Below are positions 12,010 to 23,900 of a stretch of 64,000 nt of DNA, one piece after another; positions within the stretch are counted from its first letter, which is position 1, and every line of letters begins with the position of its first letter. The notes under the pieces were generated by a model that saw only the letters and a program-made list of their open reading frames with translations, was not told where the DNA came from and ran no database searches. Where the stretch lies: contig JAYKXP010000013.1 in NCBI GenBank assembly GCA_037176845.1, positions 310,001 through 374,000 on the forward strand. The letters are read 5' to 3'. The position numbers and the translations under genes were made by a program. This DNA comes from Paramarasmius palmivorus (taxonomy: Eukaryota; Basidiomycota; Agaricomycetes; Agaricales; Marasmiaceae).

Positions 12010-12031
12010 AAACCGGCATTTACTTCGGCCC

Positions 12032-12110
12032 GGAACTTTGACTGTCAACTTCGACCTTCAACTTCGACCTTCAACTTTGACCTGCCAACTTCAACCTCCA
12101 ACTTCAACAT
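12032..12110 (+). repeat. left subterminal array of CAACTTCGACC
   Basis: Five or six degenerate units of about 13 bp (TTCAACTTCGACC and variants) start about 25 bp inside the left terminal repeat. The same 11-bp core occurs, inverted, in the right subterminal array. Such repeats are typical binding sites for a transposase near transposon ends. From about 12110 to 12607 I see no gene. Confidence 0.75.
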
Positions 12111-12607
12111 TCTACTCAACCATCAATCTAACTTTAACTTACGATCGTTGACTCCCGAAACCAGATGGGAGCCGGGGCAAATAGTTTTGGACAATGGAAA
12201 AACAGTATACAGATCAGTGCTTTGCTATGGAATAGATTATCTTGGTGCTGTTACTGTACGGTCGAGTGAGCAAATAAAGATGAAAATCAGGGCGAGGAAA
12301 ATTCAGGACAAAGAAACATAACTTGAATCCAACGAAAATACCCTCTGACTGTCAATCTCACAAGCTATATGTATTAACGCCATAGAAGGGAACGTCCAAA
12401 TGCCGTGTCAATTGCCCATCGTGGGGAGGCTTATCCTTCAAAATATCAAGCGAAATTGCGGAAAGTAGAACACTGTTCCAACTCTACCAGAGTGGTGGTG
12501 TCCGACAGTTCCATAGGTCAATGCACACCACTCTCCGACAGTATGGAATAGCCGACTTGCAACAAAATGCGGCTACTGTTGTTGGTTAACCTTGCGAGTC
12601 GGAATAC

Positions 12608-14151
12608 TCAAAAACAAACAATAATAAAAATCCCAACACCCCCCACCACGTCTAATGCTAGCCCCAGCTGTGGAATATAGAGGTATCCTCCGGTGAATCG
12701 TCCTGATGAAAAAGAAACTGAAACGGTAGTATCACCGTCGTCACAATGAAGGAGAAGCGGTAGCTTGAATACTATAGCTCTGGCATTGTAACAACCACCA
12801 CTTGTATCCATGATGCGTGCCGCTTCTCGTGCAGGGGCCAGAACTGCATGATCATGAGGGAAAAAGACTTCGATGATTGTTGAAATGTGTCGTTCAAGAA
12901 GATCATTAGCATGGTAGTAATGCGCGACGGAAGTAGAAGCACTCGAGGTGTGAATCATGTCCTTGGACTGGAAGAGTCCCTGCAGAAAAATGAGTCAATT
13001 GTGCAAGTAAAGAGTAATGAAATCCAGTACCTTTCCATGATGCCCTCGTTGTTCCCATCCCTCGACAAAGTGATGCACACCAGCCAGCTCTGTTCCTTCT
13101 TTCCCATTGTTTTCACTATACACCAGACCTGGTTCTGGAATGTTGGTTCGCATGACTTTAGCTTCCTTTGGGTCGCAAGTCCATGCTACTCCGTCTCGAA
13201 GAGGAAAACGATGCAAGCTTTTGCCCTTCTTCGCATCTACTCCATGGCGTGCTGCGGTCTGATCTGCTCCTGGGTTGTTCATAGCAGCCATAAAGTGGAC
13301 CAATTCATAGTATCGTTCAACAAGATCTGCCTAATACATCATGAGACGAAGCAGCAAATGATGCATATAATCAGCTTACCGGAAATCCATCATTGATCAT
13401 GTCATCTCCGTGCTCCTTCAGCTCCGTAAATGTACCTATCATGTCATTTGAGTCTGCAAAGGTGTAGCCCTAAACACAAATCTCAAAAATTGACCACAAT
13501 CAGAGATGATACACATACCATTTTGTTCGTTACCCAGGTCTTTGGTGTCTCAGCAAGATAAACCATGATTGTTTCGCCAGTTTCAGGGCACACAATTCTC
13601 GTAGAAGTGCTGATAATGGGAAACCCAGGCTTCTGCATATCTTCAAGCACAGGTTGCAGTCGTGCAAGTTCCTCCATACTTCCAGCATGCTTCTCGAGGT
13701 ATTGAAGCGTAACCTTGGCTTTGAAAGTTGGAATACGCCTTTCAAGATTCATGAGCCTGCGACGGTAGCCCTCTATCAGTCTCGGAATCTGCTTCTCCGG
13801 ACTACGATTAGCCAGCTTCGAGCGTTTCTTGCCAGGCTGGTTTCGAAGATGAGCTGGCGCGTACGATGTTGCCGAGGGGAACGGTACTCCGACAGATCCC
13901 TGAAAATACGTTAGTCCTCGTAATATCGTTTTCGAAGCACTTGCATTTCCGTTATAAGTTTCTTGACCGCTATGTTCGTTCGTGCGATTTTCAGATTCTT
14001 CCTCGTTACCTCTACGCCGGGTATGTCGTTCGTTGTTGGCTATGGCATTTGTAGGTTGATCTTTGTCCACGGTATCGTCCAGATACTATATTGTATAAGA
14101 TTAGCATGCCTGAGGTGTCGTAAGAGTAGTACTTGCCTTTCGTTTAACCAT
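12608..14151 (-). CDS. 2-oxoglutarate/Fe(II) oxygenase-like protein
   Basis: The best start is the ATG at 14151 (MVKRK), joined through a 51-nt GC-AG intron to YLDDTVDKDQPTN; without this exon the frame has only a GTG. The N-terminal part is charged and ends in a Lys/Arg-rich region. Later exons give GYTFADSNDMIGTFTELKEH, ERYYELVHFMAAMNNPG and an oxygenase-like C-terminus: LLLHCDDGDTT with an HxD metal motif, then FSSGRFTGGYLYIPQLGLAL. That block resembles the double-stranded beta-helix of fungal 2OG oxygenases, where it is normally followed by PGDxxxF and a distal His. Here the next block is GGVGIF and the frame stops at 12608 before any distal His, so the enzyme may be damaged or have one more exon. 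The TET/JBP-related group is a possible relative, not shown. Confidence 0.5.
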
Positions 14152-14329
14152 TACGGCCACGTGTACAGATAATGGTGGTCAAGAAGCAAGATGTTTCGGC
14201 AATTAAGCGCCGGAAAGGTCAACCTTGCAAACAGCAACGTTTCGCGTTGGGTTAGCATTCCGCTGCTACCAGACGGGCCTGGATTGCGGCTCTGTCCCTT
14301 CCTTGGGGGGTGTCAAATCTCAATAAAAC

Positions 14330-15956
14330 GAATTATTACAGTAATAATTGACTATGTACGATACAATAGACCTTGATTGAGGATGTAGGAATAAGAAAAG
14401 TGGGTTTTAAAGTGCTAATAGTATTATGTCTGTTGGTTCGGCAGCTGATATGATGTGTCTGGATGATGGGAGCTGATATGGGAGTGTTCTGAGTGTGTAG
14501 AGTAGTGAGCGTAGCTATTTTTAACGTGGTAGTCGTACTAGGGCGAATATGGATTTGGGACGAGGTTGAAGACTGAGCGATATGGTTGGTGCTGGGGATT
14601 AGGATGGGGATTACGATATCCTCCAAATGAAGTATGAGGTTGCGCGTGCTGGTGGTGGTGAGGTTGATAGCGTGTTTCCGGGGGGTAAGAAGAGGCCGTA
14701 ACGCCATGGTGTGCGTTAAGATGGGGGCCATTGTTCGAGGGATAACTATGTTGTACTTGATGATTTAACGGCGGGTGCAGATAGAGGTAATGATGCTGGG
14801 AATGAGCATTTTGTGCTCGAGGTGCGCAACGTCCTTGTACACTGAGGAGCGAGAGTCAGCTACGACTTGGAGTGGGTGATCCTGTAGAAGCGAAACATAA
14901 GTTCCAGTATAAAAACATGAAAACAGGCACCAACCTTTCGAAAGGTAAGACCACCCCAGACAGTCAACCGGGACAACCGTAGTCAACCTCGCATTGGGAT
15001 TGTCAGGTCGAGATGCACGGGAGACCTTGTACATAAGATGGTTCCGCTCTGGACCCTGTTTGAATGGTGTGAACCACTCAATATAAGCCAGATATTTCGC
15101 TGGCTGAACGTTCGGAGATGGGAACCACTCATTGGATGCAATAGGTGGGAGTGTGAATATACATCGAACCTGTCCAACTCGATATCCTGTAGAAGTAGTT
15201 GGTCAAGGTCACAGAAATGAGAAGTACATTGACGCACCTTTTACACCGCTGTTTCCATCGCCATCGACTTTGACGAGCACGGTATCAAAACGACCAAGTA
15301 TTGGCCGACCATACTTGTCAGCTCTACCAGGTTCAGCGTGAATGGAACCCACAATAAATTCCGAACCTTTGGTGATACTATAAGGGTCGTTTTGTGTAAA
15401 TTTGACGCGATGGTACACGGACACCTTCGAAAACGGCACAAACTCCAGCACTTGAAGCTTGATGCGCTGCGGCCGTAAGCGCAGCCCTGGAAAACCTTTG
15501 TTCCAGTGCTCTGGCTTGGGCAACATATTCGGCGAGGGTGTATAAGAAATCCTGAGCACCATATGCAGAGGCAAGCCTTCGGAATGTGATGCTGTTGACA
15601 GAGGGATGACGAGCCATGAGGAGCCTCTATGAGCTGGCGATAGTGTCGACAAAAATGGAGTTTGGGGATATTGAAATCCTTACGGACACCGAGTTCGATG
15701 AATATATGCTTGTTGGCGTTCAAACGTTCAAACGGCGTAGCGCATCGTCCAAACTGTCGAGCGTTTCGCTGGAATGAACGGGATATTGAGAAAGGTAGAG
15801 GAAGTCAAGGACTGCACGAACAGCCCGAGTAAGGCAGTCGGACTGGAGACCGTTGGGGAGACGCATATCGATAGAAATTGGATAGGTGTTGGTCATATAG
15901 ATTGACCTCCCACTCCAAGGCATTCGATGATTTCCAAGAGTGAACCGGTAACCCAT
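14330..15956 (-). pseudogene. Plavaka-type (CACTA superfamily) transposase remnant
   Basis: Several blocks typical of Plavaka transposases occur in the right order but in different frames: AVRAVLDFLYLSQYPVHSSE (about 15820), NKHIFIELGVRKDFNIPKLHF (about 15700), MARHPSVNSITF with YGAQDFLYTLAEY (about 15617-15530), VYHRVKFTQNDPYS, GRFDTVLVKVDGDG (about 15280), then WFTPFKQGPERNHLMYKVSR and TTVVPVD (about 15070-14970). The block between KLHF and ARHPS, normally 50 or more residues, is missing. The N-terminal half with the catalytic core is absent, and the ATG at 15956 is internal. A His/Gln/Pro-rich tail continues to about 14540. It is a fossil nested within the larger element. Confidence 0.75.
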
Positions 15957-16091
15957 GCATCCCTATTACAATGTATTTCATCGTTCAAACTACGGGTACA
16001 CTGAGTCGCTACGTTCGGTCTAAGTACGGGAACCATGGTGGGGAAGATTGGGGGCTGGTGTTGACGGGGCTAGAAATGTAATGGAACGCCT

Positions 16092-17260
16092 TCAATGAAC
16101 GAATGTGCGAATGCTACGTCGAGATAGTATACGCCGTATGGATACCGTGAAAGCTCTGTTGGCGTTGCTGCAGTCGTGGATATTATCTGCGAAATTGGCA
16201 GAGGCAAACTTGTGGAAATTTTGGGCTTCGTGAAAGGAAAGTGGCGACGTGGCAATCGCTTGGGGTCCGGGGGCGATAAATGGGTTGCGATGAGTGCATG
16301 GCGAAGGCGGAATTAGTGTTTTGGGATCATAAGGCAAGGTCTCGAGTAATTGTTAGTGTGGAGTTCGAACAAGCTAGTAGCTTGGGACACACCTAATCCC
16401 AACGACCTCTTTCCCATCCATACTTTGGCTACCTTCTCTCCGGCGTCATATTCCATCCTAGAAATCGAGTTTTAGTAATAAGGTATCGATAGAAAGGAAC
16501 GAAACGTACCCTTGAAGATCTATGGCCGAAAGGACATGTTGGTTTGTCGTCGTCAGGTTGATAAGAGGTATGAGAGTAGTGACTGCGTACCTGCCTTCAA
16601 TAACTCGTACCCAGCACCCCAAACCAGACCCACAACCCTTCTATCTCGATTCGATATCATGACAACGCGTCCGGAACGCGTCGCGCTGCAAAGGGAACAC
16701 TGGAAAGCGGAATGAAAAGGGGATGGCGGTGGTTGGGGGGAAAGAATGGAGCACGGGAAAGTTGTGGGCAAAGGGCCTGTTTGACCCTGACGCGCACGGA
16801 CCAACGTTGGTAAACGTGGTAAACTGACGAGCTTGGCGAGTGAGAGAAGGAGTGCTGTAACGCCATTCTTGTCCTTCCTGTCAATGTCTATCCCATACGA
16901 ATCATCTCGTATTGCGAGAGCTACGTCTCCATCGCATGCAGCCATGTGTAACATCGTTTTCTCGTCTCCAGCTTGGAACCCGCTCATGTTGTCCACCAAA
17001 CCTTGGATCCGACGAAAAGAAGGCGGATAACACAATTGAGAAGAGTTCTGGATGGTTCTACTTCCTCCAGAGTTTGTGTCCCTGACGACTTCTATCTCGA
17101 CAGACAAGCGATCCTGGGTGTCTTTGCGAACATCTCGCCTAAACTGTTCTTGCCTGGAATCGAAGACATGAGATTTATTGGTGAGGAGATTGGGGTCGGC
17201 TTCGAGTTGCTCGAGGAATTCGGGAGGAAGGGAAGGGTGACAAGACTTTGAAGCAGGCAT
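16092..17260 (-). CDS. ankyrin-repeat protein, agaricomycete type
   Basis: The start is the ATG at 17260 (MPASKSCHPSLPPEFLEQLE). Exons read RIQGLVDNMSGFQAGDEKTM, then the ankyrin repeat LHMAACDGDVALAIRDDSYG and IDIDRKDKNGVTALLLSLAK. Later pieces are MEYDAGEKVAKVWMGKRSLG near 16430 and LPYDPKTLIPPSPCTHRNPF down to a stop at 16092. The lead-in before the first repeat resembles a widespread agaricomycete family of ankyrin proteins, some of which also carry zinc-binding domains; I see no Cys cluster here. The middle (16550-16720) is hard to splice with confidence and the gene may be partly decayed. It lies inside the mobile element and points the same way as the oxygenase-like gene and the Plavaka remnant. 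Confidence 0.5.
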
Positions 17261-17538
17261 CGATGCTCGTAGCGGTAAGAGTTGCTTTGTAGATCTGAGA
17301 CAACAGTTCAGTTGAAGCGGCTACGTATGTAAATGGCTAGTACTAACTTCGAACAACACGAAGAAAACCATGGCTTTTGAGCTTGGAATTCTTGAAGCTT
17401 GAACGTTCACGCTCCATCTTCAATTCCAGAGCTACGGGTTTGGATCAGAAAGACCTGTTAAAAGCAAGCAGTTGACCCACATACGAAGATGTCCGCGTTG
17501 ATGAGGCGGTCGGCGTTGAGTATATTGCCTGATGATGT

Positions 17539-18160
17539 CTACGGTTCCCAAGGTGTCTCTGTGCAGAATTTGGTGTCGGAAAGACTGAAATTGCAGAAAG
17601 AGGTGGCCGAGGTGGACAGCGTGAGTTTGCTGGATCGAGATTCGAAGGAAGAGGTGTAGGAAGAGGTGTATGCATAGGTGTCCGAATCTGCGTCGAGGGT
17701 ACGCCTCGTGGTCGACGTTCCCGTGGGTGTCCTCGGCGGTGGAATGTTCTGATTCGTCGTCGCCGGCAGCGTTCTTGCGCGCTTTTCACTCGGTGCTTCC
17801 TCAACTCTCGACTCTTCATCTCTTTCCGCCTCCTTCCTCTTCTCACCGGCAACAGCGGCCTTGCGACCTTTTGCCTTCTTCTTCAAGGGTGGAATCGATA
17901 ATTTGCGCACCCACTCCCAAAGCTCTTCTCCGGGTTTCGAGTTGCGAGTCGGTGAGTAAACCTTTGAACGACCATTGTGACCCCAAGTGATCACGTCCGT
18001 AGACTTGAATGCGCACTATACGGTCGTATAAGCCCTGTCTTTCGAAGATGCTCCGGATGCAGTGATTCAAGATGGTCCTGGATATCAGCGCCAGTGGCAA
18101 CACTATCGGCGTAGACGAATAGAGAGAATTATGGACGTGCAAGGTGCGCAAGGTCCACAA
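17539..18160 (-). CDS. unrecognised Lys/Glu- and Ser/Thr-rich protein, partial model
   Basis: An upstream frame (YADSVATGADIQDHLESLHP) leads to an acceptor TATAG at about 18015, after which the frame reads KSTDVITWGHNGRSKVYS, then PGEELWEWVRKLSIPPLKKK, a long charged stretch and a Ser/Thr-rich tail ending at 17539. There is no ATG at the head of the long frame (it opens at GTG), so an upstream exon is needed. I do not recognise the family. It may be a fragment. Confidence 0.3.
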
Positions 18161-18228
18161 TAGCCGTAAGGAAACTGAAAATGGGTCATCACGTGGTCAT
18201 TGTAATAAAAGCACACGCCGTCGGCTAA

Positions 18229-18932
18229 GTGCTTTTCTCTCAACCACCGCGTCGAGAGAGAGATTCGGCCTCAAGGAACGCACGGGAGATGGCGCCCTTC
18301 CGTTTGCTCTTTGAGGCACGACTAATCCGTGACGTGGTGGTCAAGGTGAAGTTTTATTTGCTTGGATCTTTTCAACTGGATATTGCTGACTTACAAACTT
18401 GGCTTTCAGGCATTACCACGCGTCATACAGAGGGCTATGGGGTTTACGTGCGGACGTTAGCCGCCGTGGATGGACTGGGGGATTTCTTGACTAGCGGACA
18501 TTAGCCGCAGCCAAGAAGGCGTGTTCTCAGAGATCTTCGGTGAGCTAACATATCGTTCTGTTCCGTTTACGGCTTGCTAAATACTATCGCAGTACTATCA
18601 CAGGACTATCGCACCAAGTCGTCTCTTTTACGCATTCCAATTTCAATTCTTCGTACCTACACACCCCATTCCCAGACAGTTCAGTCGTAGAGCTGCACTC
18701 ATATAGGGCCCATATGAGTGCAGCTTGAGACTGGATACGTTGCACGCTTTTATGTATATCGTTGGTTTTGACTGCCTTGGAATATAATCAAATAAACTCG
18801 TCTTATAAAATTTATTTTGCAAACAATCGCGAAGAAATCAACAAAACGCGTTGACGCGTGAAAAAGTCACGTGATGTGCATTTCATTTGCTCAGCCTTGT
18901 TGACTCTGAGCGTTTGAGCTTTTGACTGCATA
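18229..18932. other. centre of the element between divergent gene sets
   Basis: Genes to the left run on the minus strand and those to the right on the plus strand, so this 700-bp stretch is the likely two-way control region. A plus-strand frame of 91 codons at 18229-18504 has no recognisable motif. A strong palindrome lies at 18691-18725. Confidence 0.45.
18691..18725. repeat. palindrome, 14-bp perfect arms
   Basis: AGCTGCACTCATAT and its exact reverse complement ATATGAGTGCAGCT, separated by 7 bp (AGGGCCC), itself nearly symmetrical. It lies about 210 bp upstream of the transposase ATG. Confidence 0.85.
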
Positions 18933-20748
18933 ATGCCTGCACACGAAGACGACATTATTGAGAACTTTCGTGTAGGATATGACCATTTACGAGAAACTGT
19001 CACTCGAGTTCTTCAAACAGCAAACGCCCCTCAAATACCAAATGTCACACGGGAATGCATCCTTTTTTTTCAGCGGATTCAACAGGTGCGTTTGCTGCTT
19101 CATATATTCTAATCCTTTGACTGAGACTTGTTATTTAGCATTACCGAATTTTTAGCCCAGATGAACTGGAGGTCATAACTGAAAGCTTAACAGAGATGAT
19201 TTTGGCCCTGGACGAATCGAGAAATACCATTCACGACCCACCAGATGCTCCCTTTCCTTTTTTCCAACCAGAAGAAAACCATGAACCACAAGGCCCGGGA
19301 CGACCAAGAAAACACATTGATCCTCAGCTTCTCTCCATTGCTGTCAACATGAGGCAGACCAAAAAGCTAGCGCGTATACTTCAAGTTCACACACGGACCC
19401 TTCGCCGACGAGCTCTTGAGCAGAATTTGGTGGAACCAGGAGAGCCCGTCTATGTTGAATTCGTAACTGAGGAAGGACTTGTGATGCGCGTGTACCGCTC
19501 GTCTACTGGCACTGTTTCCGATATCAGTGACGACCAGCTGGACGACTCTATACGCAGCATCATTCAGTCTTTTCCTTCCTTTGGACGACGGTTGATCCAG
19601 GGACATCTCAAGTTCATGGGTATTCACATTCCGAGGTCAAGAGTGGAAGCATCATATGCAAGAGTTGTTGGTCTCCCCTTGCAATCATTTGGAGTTCGTA
19701 CAATCATGCGCCGAATCTATACTGTGCCAGGGCCGAACTCACTCTGGCATCATGATGGTCAGCACGGTATGTTATTCATATAGCCACCACTATTCAACTC
19801 ATAAACCTATTGTTTACTAGGGCTCATCAAGTACAAGATTGTGATTCATGCGTTTGTAGACGGCTTCTCACGTATGGTTACTGGTATCAAGGCCAGCACC
19901 AACAACCGTGCAGATACAGTCCTTGATCTCTTTCTAGAGGCTATCGAGGTTCATGGCTGTCCTAGTCGGGTTCGAGGAGATCATGGAACAGAGAATCTTC
20001 GTGTCGCCGAGTTTATGAATACGGTAAAAGGGCCTGATAGAGGGTCATACCTATTCGGAAAGTAAGCGCCTACTATTCAATCAAGCACAGACTCTAACTG
20101 GTACCTAGGTCAATCCACAACATCCGTATTGAGCGACTCTGGAGAGACGTCACTTTGGGATTCGGTGCAAAATGGAAATACTTTTTTCAGGAACTCGAAC
20201 AGCGTCATGGACTAGAAAGAACAAACTCTTCTCATATATGGCTTCTTCACCATCTCTACCTCAAGCGTATCAACGATGATGCTGTCACATGGGCTGAAGC
20301 ATGGAATAGACACAAAATGTCTCTTCGCGACCAACGGTCTTCCACTCCAACGGAACTGTTTGTGTTTGGGATGATGGAGCACGGTGTACGTGGGATGGGA
20401 GGTGTTGTCAATGTTGATGACGAGGACCGAGTACAATTTTCAACACAAGAGGAACTTGATAGTTACGGAGTGGACTGGGATGATATGGACGATAGTGCAA
20501 TCCTTTCTCATCATAACCAACACAATCCCCCTGACTCAGAAGACTCTACGAATCCCTTTTCTACTCACAGGCCAGAACACTTCTCTCATGTAGAGGTGGA
20601 GGGGCCAGATTGTCCCTTATCTGACGAACACATCCTACAACTAGATGCTTACCTTTCTTCTCTTCCTTACTTTAATAACTTGGACTTGGATAGTGCTAGA
20701 TTACAGTGGAACGCTGCTTTGGCTTTCTGTCAAAATTTATTCATGTAA
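18933..20748 (+). CDS. integrase-core (DDE) transposase
   Basis: Four exons: 18933-19085, 19139-19766, 19821-20061 and 20109-20748, all with GT-AG introns and a continuous frame. The start MPAHEDDIIENFRVGYDHL is followed by GPGRPRKHIDPQLLSIA, a helix-turn-helix-like KKLARILQVHTRTLRRRALE, and a retroviral-integrase-like core. The catalytic triad is visible: Asp in LWHHDGQHG, Asp in RVRGDHGTENLRVA and Glu in IHNIRIERLWRDV. The intervening block IVIHAFVDGFSRMVTGIKAS is also typical of the eukaryotic integrase-core family found in fungi and fish. The C-terminus is acidic. All active-site residues and splice sites are intact, so this is the best candidate for the enzyme that moves the surrounding 14.5-kb element. 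The HECT-like gene begins 173 bp downstream on the same strand. Confidence 0.88.
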
Positions 20749-20795
20749 ACTTATTTTTGACGTCGTAACACGTGTGAACTTGAGCGACGTGCTAT

Positions 20796-20816
20796 AAATT
20801 TGGGGACCCCAAATTT
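20796..20816. promoter_or_regulatory. perfect palindrome upstream of the HECT-like gene
   Basis: AAATTTGGGG, one A, CCCCAAATTT. It overlaps a TATAAA-like stretch and precedes a pyrimidine-rich tract (CCCTTCGGTTTC twice) and the ATG at 20921. Operator or core promoter element is a reasonable guess. Confidence 0.5.
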
Positions 20817-20920
20817 TTCTTTTCATTCCCTTCGGTTTCCCCTTCCCTTCGGTTTCTTCCTCCCATCCTTTCGTTCATTTTTATTTTTATGCCTCTTATT
20901 TATCCTTAACTCTTAAGACC

Positions 20921-23900
20921 ATGCCATTGCGGTGCACGATAGCAAACTGCGACTGTGCAGATTTTCATCCTGAGGTATGTTTGTTGATATCAAACTGCGT
21001 GTTTTTCTTCTAACAGCTTATTCAGGACGGTGCTTTGGGCTCCTGTGTGTGCGATCATGCACATTCCGATCATGGAGCTATCCCTATAAGAACCAATCCT
21101 GGTGTCAAGGGCGGAATACCAGGGCGATGTGAAAGATTTATCGCAGTAAGAGTGTTCTTTTTCATTACTACCAGATAGCCCTCTTGACAGGTTCTCTTTC
21201 CATTAGACTTCGCCTACCTACACCAAGCACACAATCTGCGCCAGACCAGGTTGTGGCGTATCGTGGCTTGGGCATGAGAATGAAGAACGTCACCGCGAAA
21301 CTCAGGCAGCCCCGGGCCCTTCTTCATCAGCCATTTCTCTTCCGCCTCCATCACAACCACCTCTTTATAATCCAAGCTTATTCTCTCGATGGGAAAGACC
21401 CTCATCTAGTATCTCAAGTATGCCTCCTTCGACAGGCACTTCCGCGACCTCTTTGGCATTCGCACTCCCTTTCATTGCTTCAAGGAACATCAGTGTTCCA
21501 CGGGATGGGTCCATTACATTTCAACAGGCCTCAATGGGAATGAATGGACGCAATCTTCCTACTCCAAAGCCGTTCTCTACAGCCGTTCTTTCGGGTCTAG
21601 GACAGCAGCGCAATAGCTCCCGTCCCAACAGTCGCAGCCGAAAACCAAAGCCAAACCATGAGCAACCAACATATCATTCTGGTACCAACACGCATCAACA
21701 GAAGGTCGTCTTTGCAATAGTGCCTGTTACTGTAAGTTACTTCAAGTTGTACAAACTCTTTGAGATAACGAATTGACGTGACCAACATTAGCCATATTCA
21801 ATTCTCCCTCAAGACGATCCATTTTTCGGTTGCCCTCCAGAATTTCGCCTCTATGATGCAATCTTGGAAGAATCGCTAAACGTGATGGAGACCTTTCATC
21901 TCCTCGTTGAGGCCACATTGACCGTCACCTCGCTTGAGGTCAACAATGTTTATGAGCAAATCTACGAAGAGGTGGCCCAGCATTGTAATGCCCATGGCAT
22001 ACAAGTGGCTTCAGAGCCGCTCTCTGTGGAAACCCCTGCCTTTTCACCATTCTTTCTCTTGAAGAAGGGGAAACACCAGATGCAACACGGTACCAAACTC
22101 AATAACAATAGCGCCAGTATGCCACAGAATGCTTGGACTTTGAGTAATCTCAATGCCATGGACAGTTTGTGTACGCTACGACTATCGTATCGCAACAAGT
22201 TATTGATATTTTTAGGTGTGTTCTCATCTCATTGCAGAAAGCTTGACTCTGATCTGTTTGCATAGGCTTCAAACACCGCGTTTCAGGTCCCCTTGCAGAT
22301 GGGAGAACGCATCCATGCTTCGCATATCAGTTCATGGATGCAATTGGAGGTCTTCGTGGACTTCAAACAGGACAGGTTCACTGTCTTGAAGTATGTCCAA
22401 CTGACGATAACGACTCTGGTAGTCCTCCTGAAGAGAGTCCTTCTTCTCTCAGGCGCACACGAAGTCTCTCCATCTCTAGCGTTGACTCTATTCCTCCTCC
22501 GAGTCGACGTAGACGTCTGAACAATCGTCACCTTGATGATGACGATGCCGACTATATCCCATCACGGTCAACAACTCCTGCCATGTTGTCTACACGCCAA
22601 TCTCAACGTCATGCTTCATCTTCCAATACTTCGTCGTCCAATGCTTTATCGTCGTCCAATGCTTCATCATCGTCCAATGCTTCATCATCGTCCAATGCTT
22701 CATCATCGTCCAATGCTTTATCGTCATCCAATGCTTTATCGTCCAATGCTTCGTCATCCAATGCTTCATCTTCCAATGCTTCATCATCCAATGCTTCATC
22801 TTCCAATGCTTCATCGTCCAATGCTTTATCGTCATCCAATGTACCAACAATCGCATCAGCAAACGAACATGTACCAATATTGATCGACCTTACGTCTCAT
22901 GCTAGTATCATTCCATCGCCAACTCATCCCACAGAGTCATCCGCTGGCTCTCCGACTCCTGCATCGCCTCCACGTGTAACAACCCTTTGTACCCCAAGAG
23001 CATGGAGTATAGAGCTCCAGAGGCTGGCAGGTCCAATGTCTGTAGAGACATTGAATATGACTGCACCTATGTCGCGCTAAGCTTCAAAGACATTTCTAGG
23101 ACTTATCAAATGTCATCTGACTTCATCTCCCCGTCCTATCATTCCAGACGTCAACGTTGTAAACCTTTAGATGGCACACATATCTTATGGGCTGAAGTCA
23201 ATTAAAGTGTATGTTCTCCAACATGTTATGGTTTTCTGAAACTCGATCTAATGGCTTTTTTAGTGGGCCAGGAAGTGGCATAGCTGTCCAGCGCAACGTT
23301 GTTTGCCAGCACTCTGGAGATGTGTTCACCTTAGAACCAAATACATATCTCGAGCATCGGTATGATGCATCTGTCTCCTGGATCTTCCAAAGGTTCCCTA
23401 GTGAGGATCGCCTTGCTCATGCACAGGCTTTTGGAGCCCTGTTGGCATTGCACCTAATATGGTACAAAGCCACTGTAACCGGAGGTCGATCCTCTTTTCT
23501 ATATCGTCATGATACGCAGTCTCGACTTTATCATCGAAAATCCCGGGATGATAGAGCCATTTCGTCAAGATCTCTATCAAGAACTCTCTCGTTGGCCACG
23601 TTCTATCGAAGACCGTAATCTCGTGGACTTTAGGTCGCTATCTTCAACTCCTCATAGACGCTTGTTGTCAAATTATCTTGCAGATGTCACAGTAAGGAGA
23701 TTCTTCAGACTTCTATTACCTCTTCGCAGCTGACTTCTCTATTTACAGATGAACACTCTCAGTCAATGCTCAAGTCGCAACGAGTGGGCAAACTACACTG
23801 CGCAAATATATGCTGGGGCACTCTTCGGAACGACCCCTTCAAAGGTCAACAGCGGCGAGGAGATTGCAGCACTGAGGAAGGGTTTCAACGTCCCAATTAG

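Larger units (their letters stand above)
11174..12019 (-). pseudogene. APH-like kinase, catalytic C-terminal part split off by a transposon
   Basis: An open frame of 281 codons of the aminoglycoside-phosphotransferase-like kinase group, a family amplified in agaricomycetes with mostly unknown small-molecule substrates. It keeps the catalytic loop HFDLHMRNILVD and the metal-binding LIDWDHAG. Homology to the copy at 28.4-29.1 kb begins at MPRVYRVLP; everything before it (MPVFLSRGVPL) is read from the left terminal repeat of the mobile element, which supplies the ATG. The N-terminal lobe with the ATP-binding Lys is missing here and lies at 26.5 kb beyond the other end of the element. The frame is still intact, so the split is probably recent. 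Any product would lack the N-lobe and should be inactive as a kinase. Confidence 0.8.

Noticed and set aside
22608..22840. CRISPR-like array
   Set aside because: Units are 12-18 bp without unique spacers and lie in frame in a coding exon of a eukaryotic gene.
22533..22883. Met/His- and Asp-rich frames over the Ser/Asn/Ala repeat
   Set aside because: They are other-frame and antisense readings of the coding minisatellite in the HECT-like gene.
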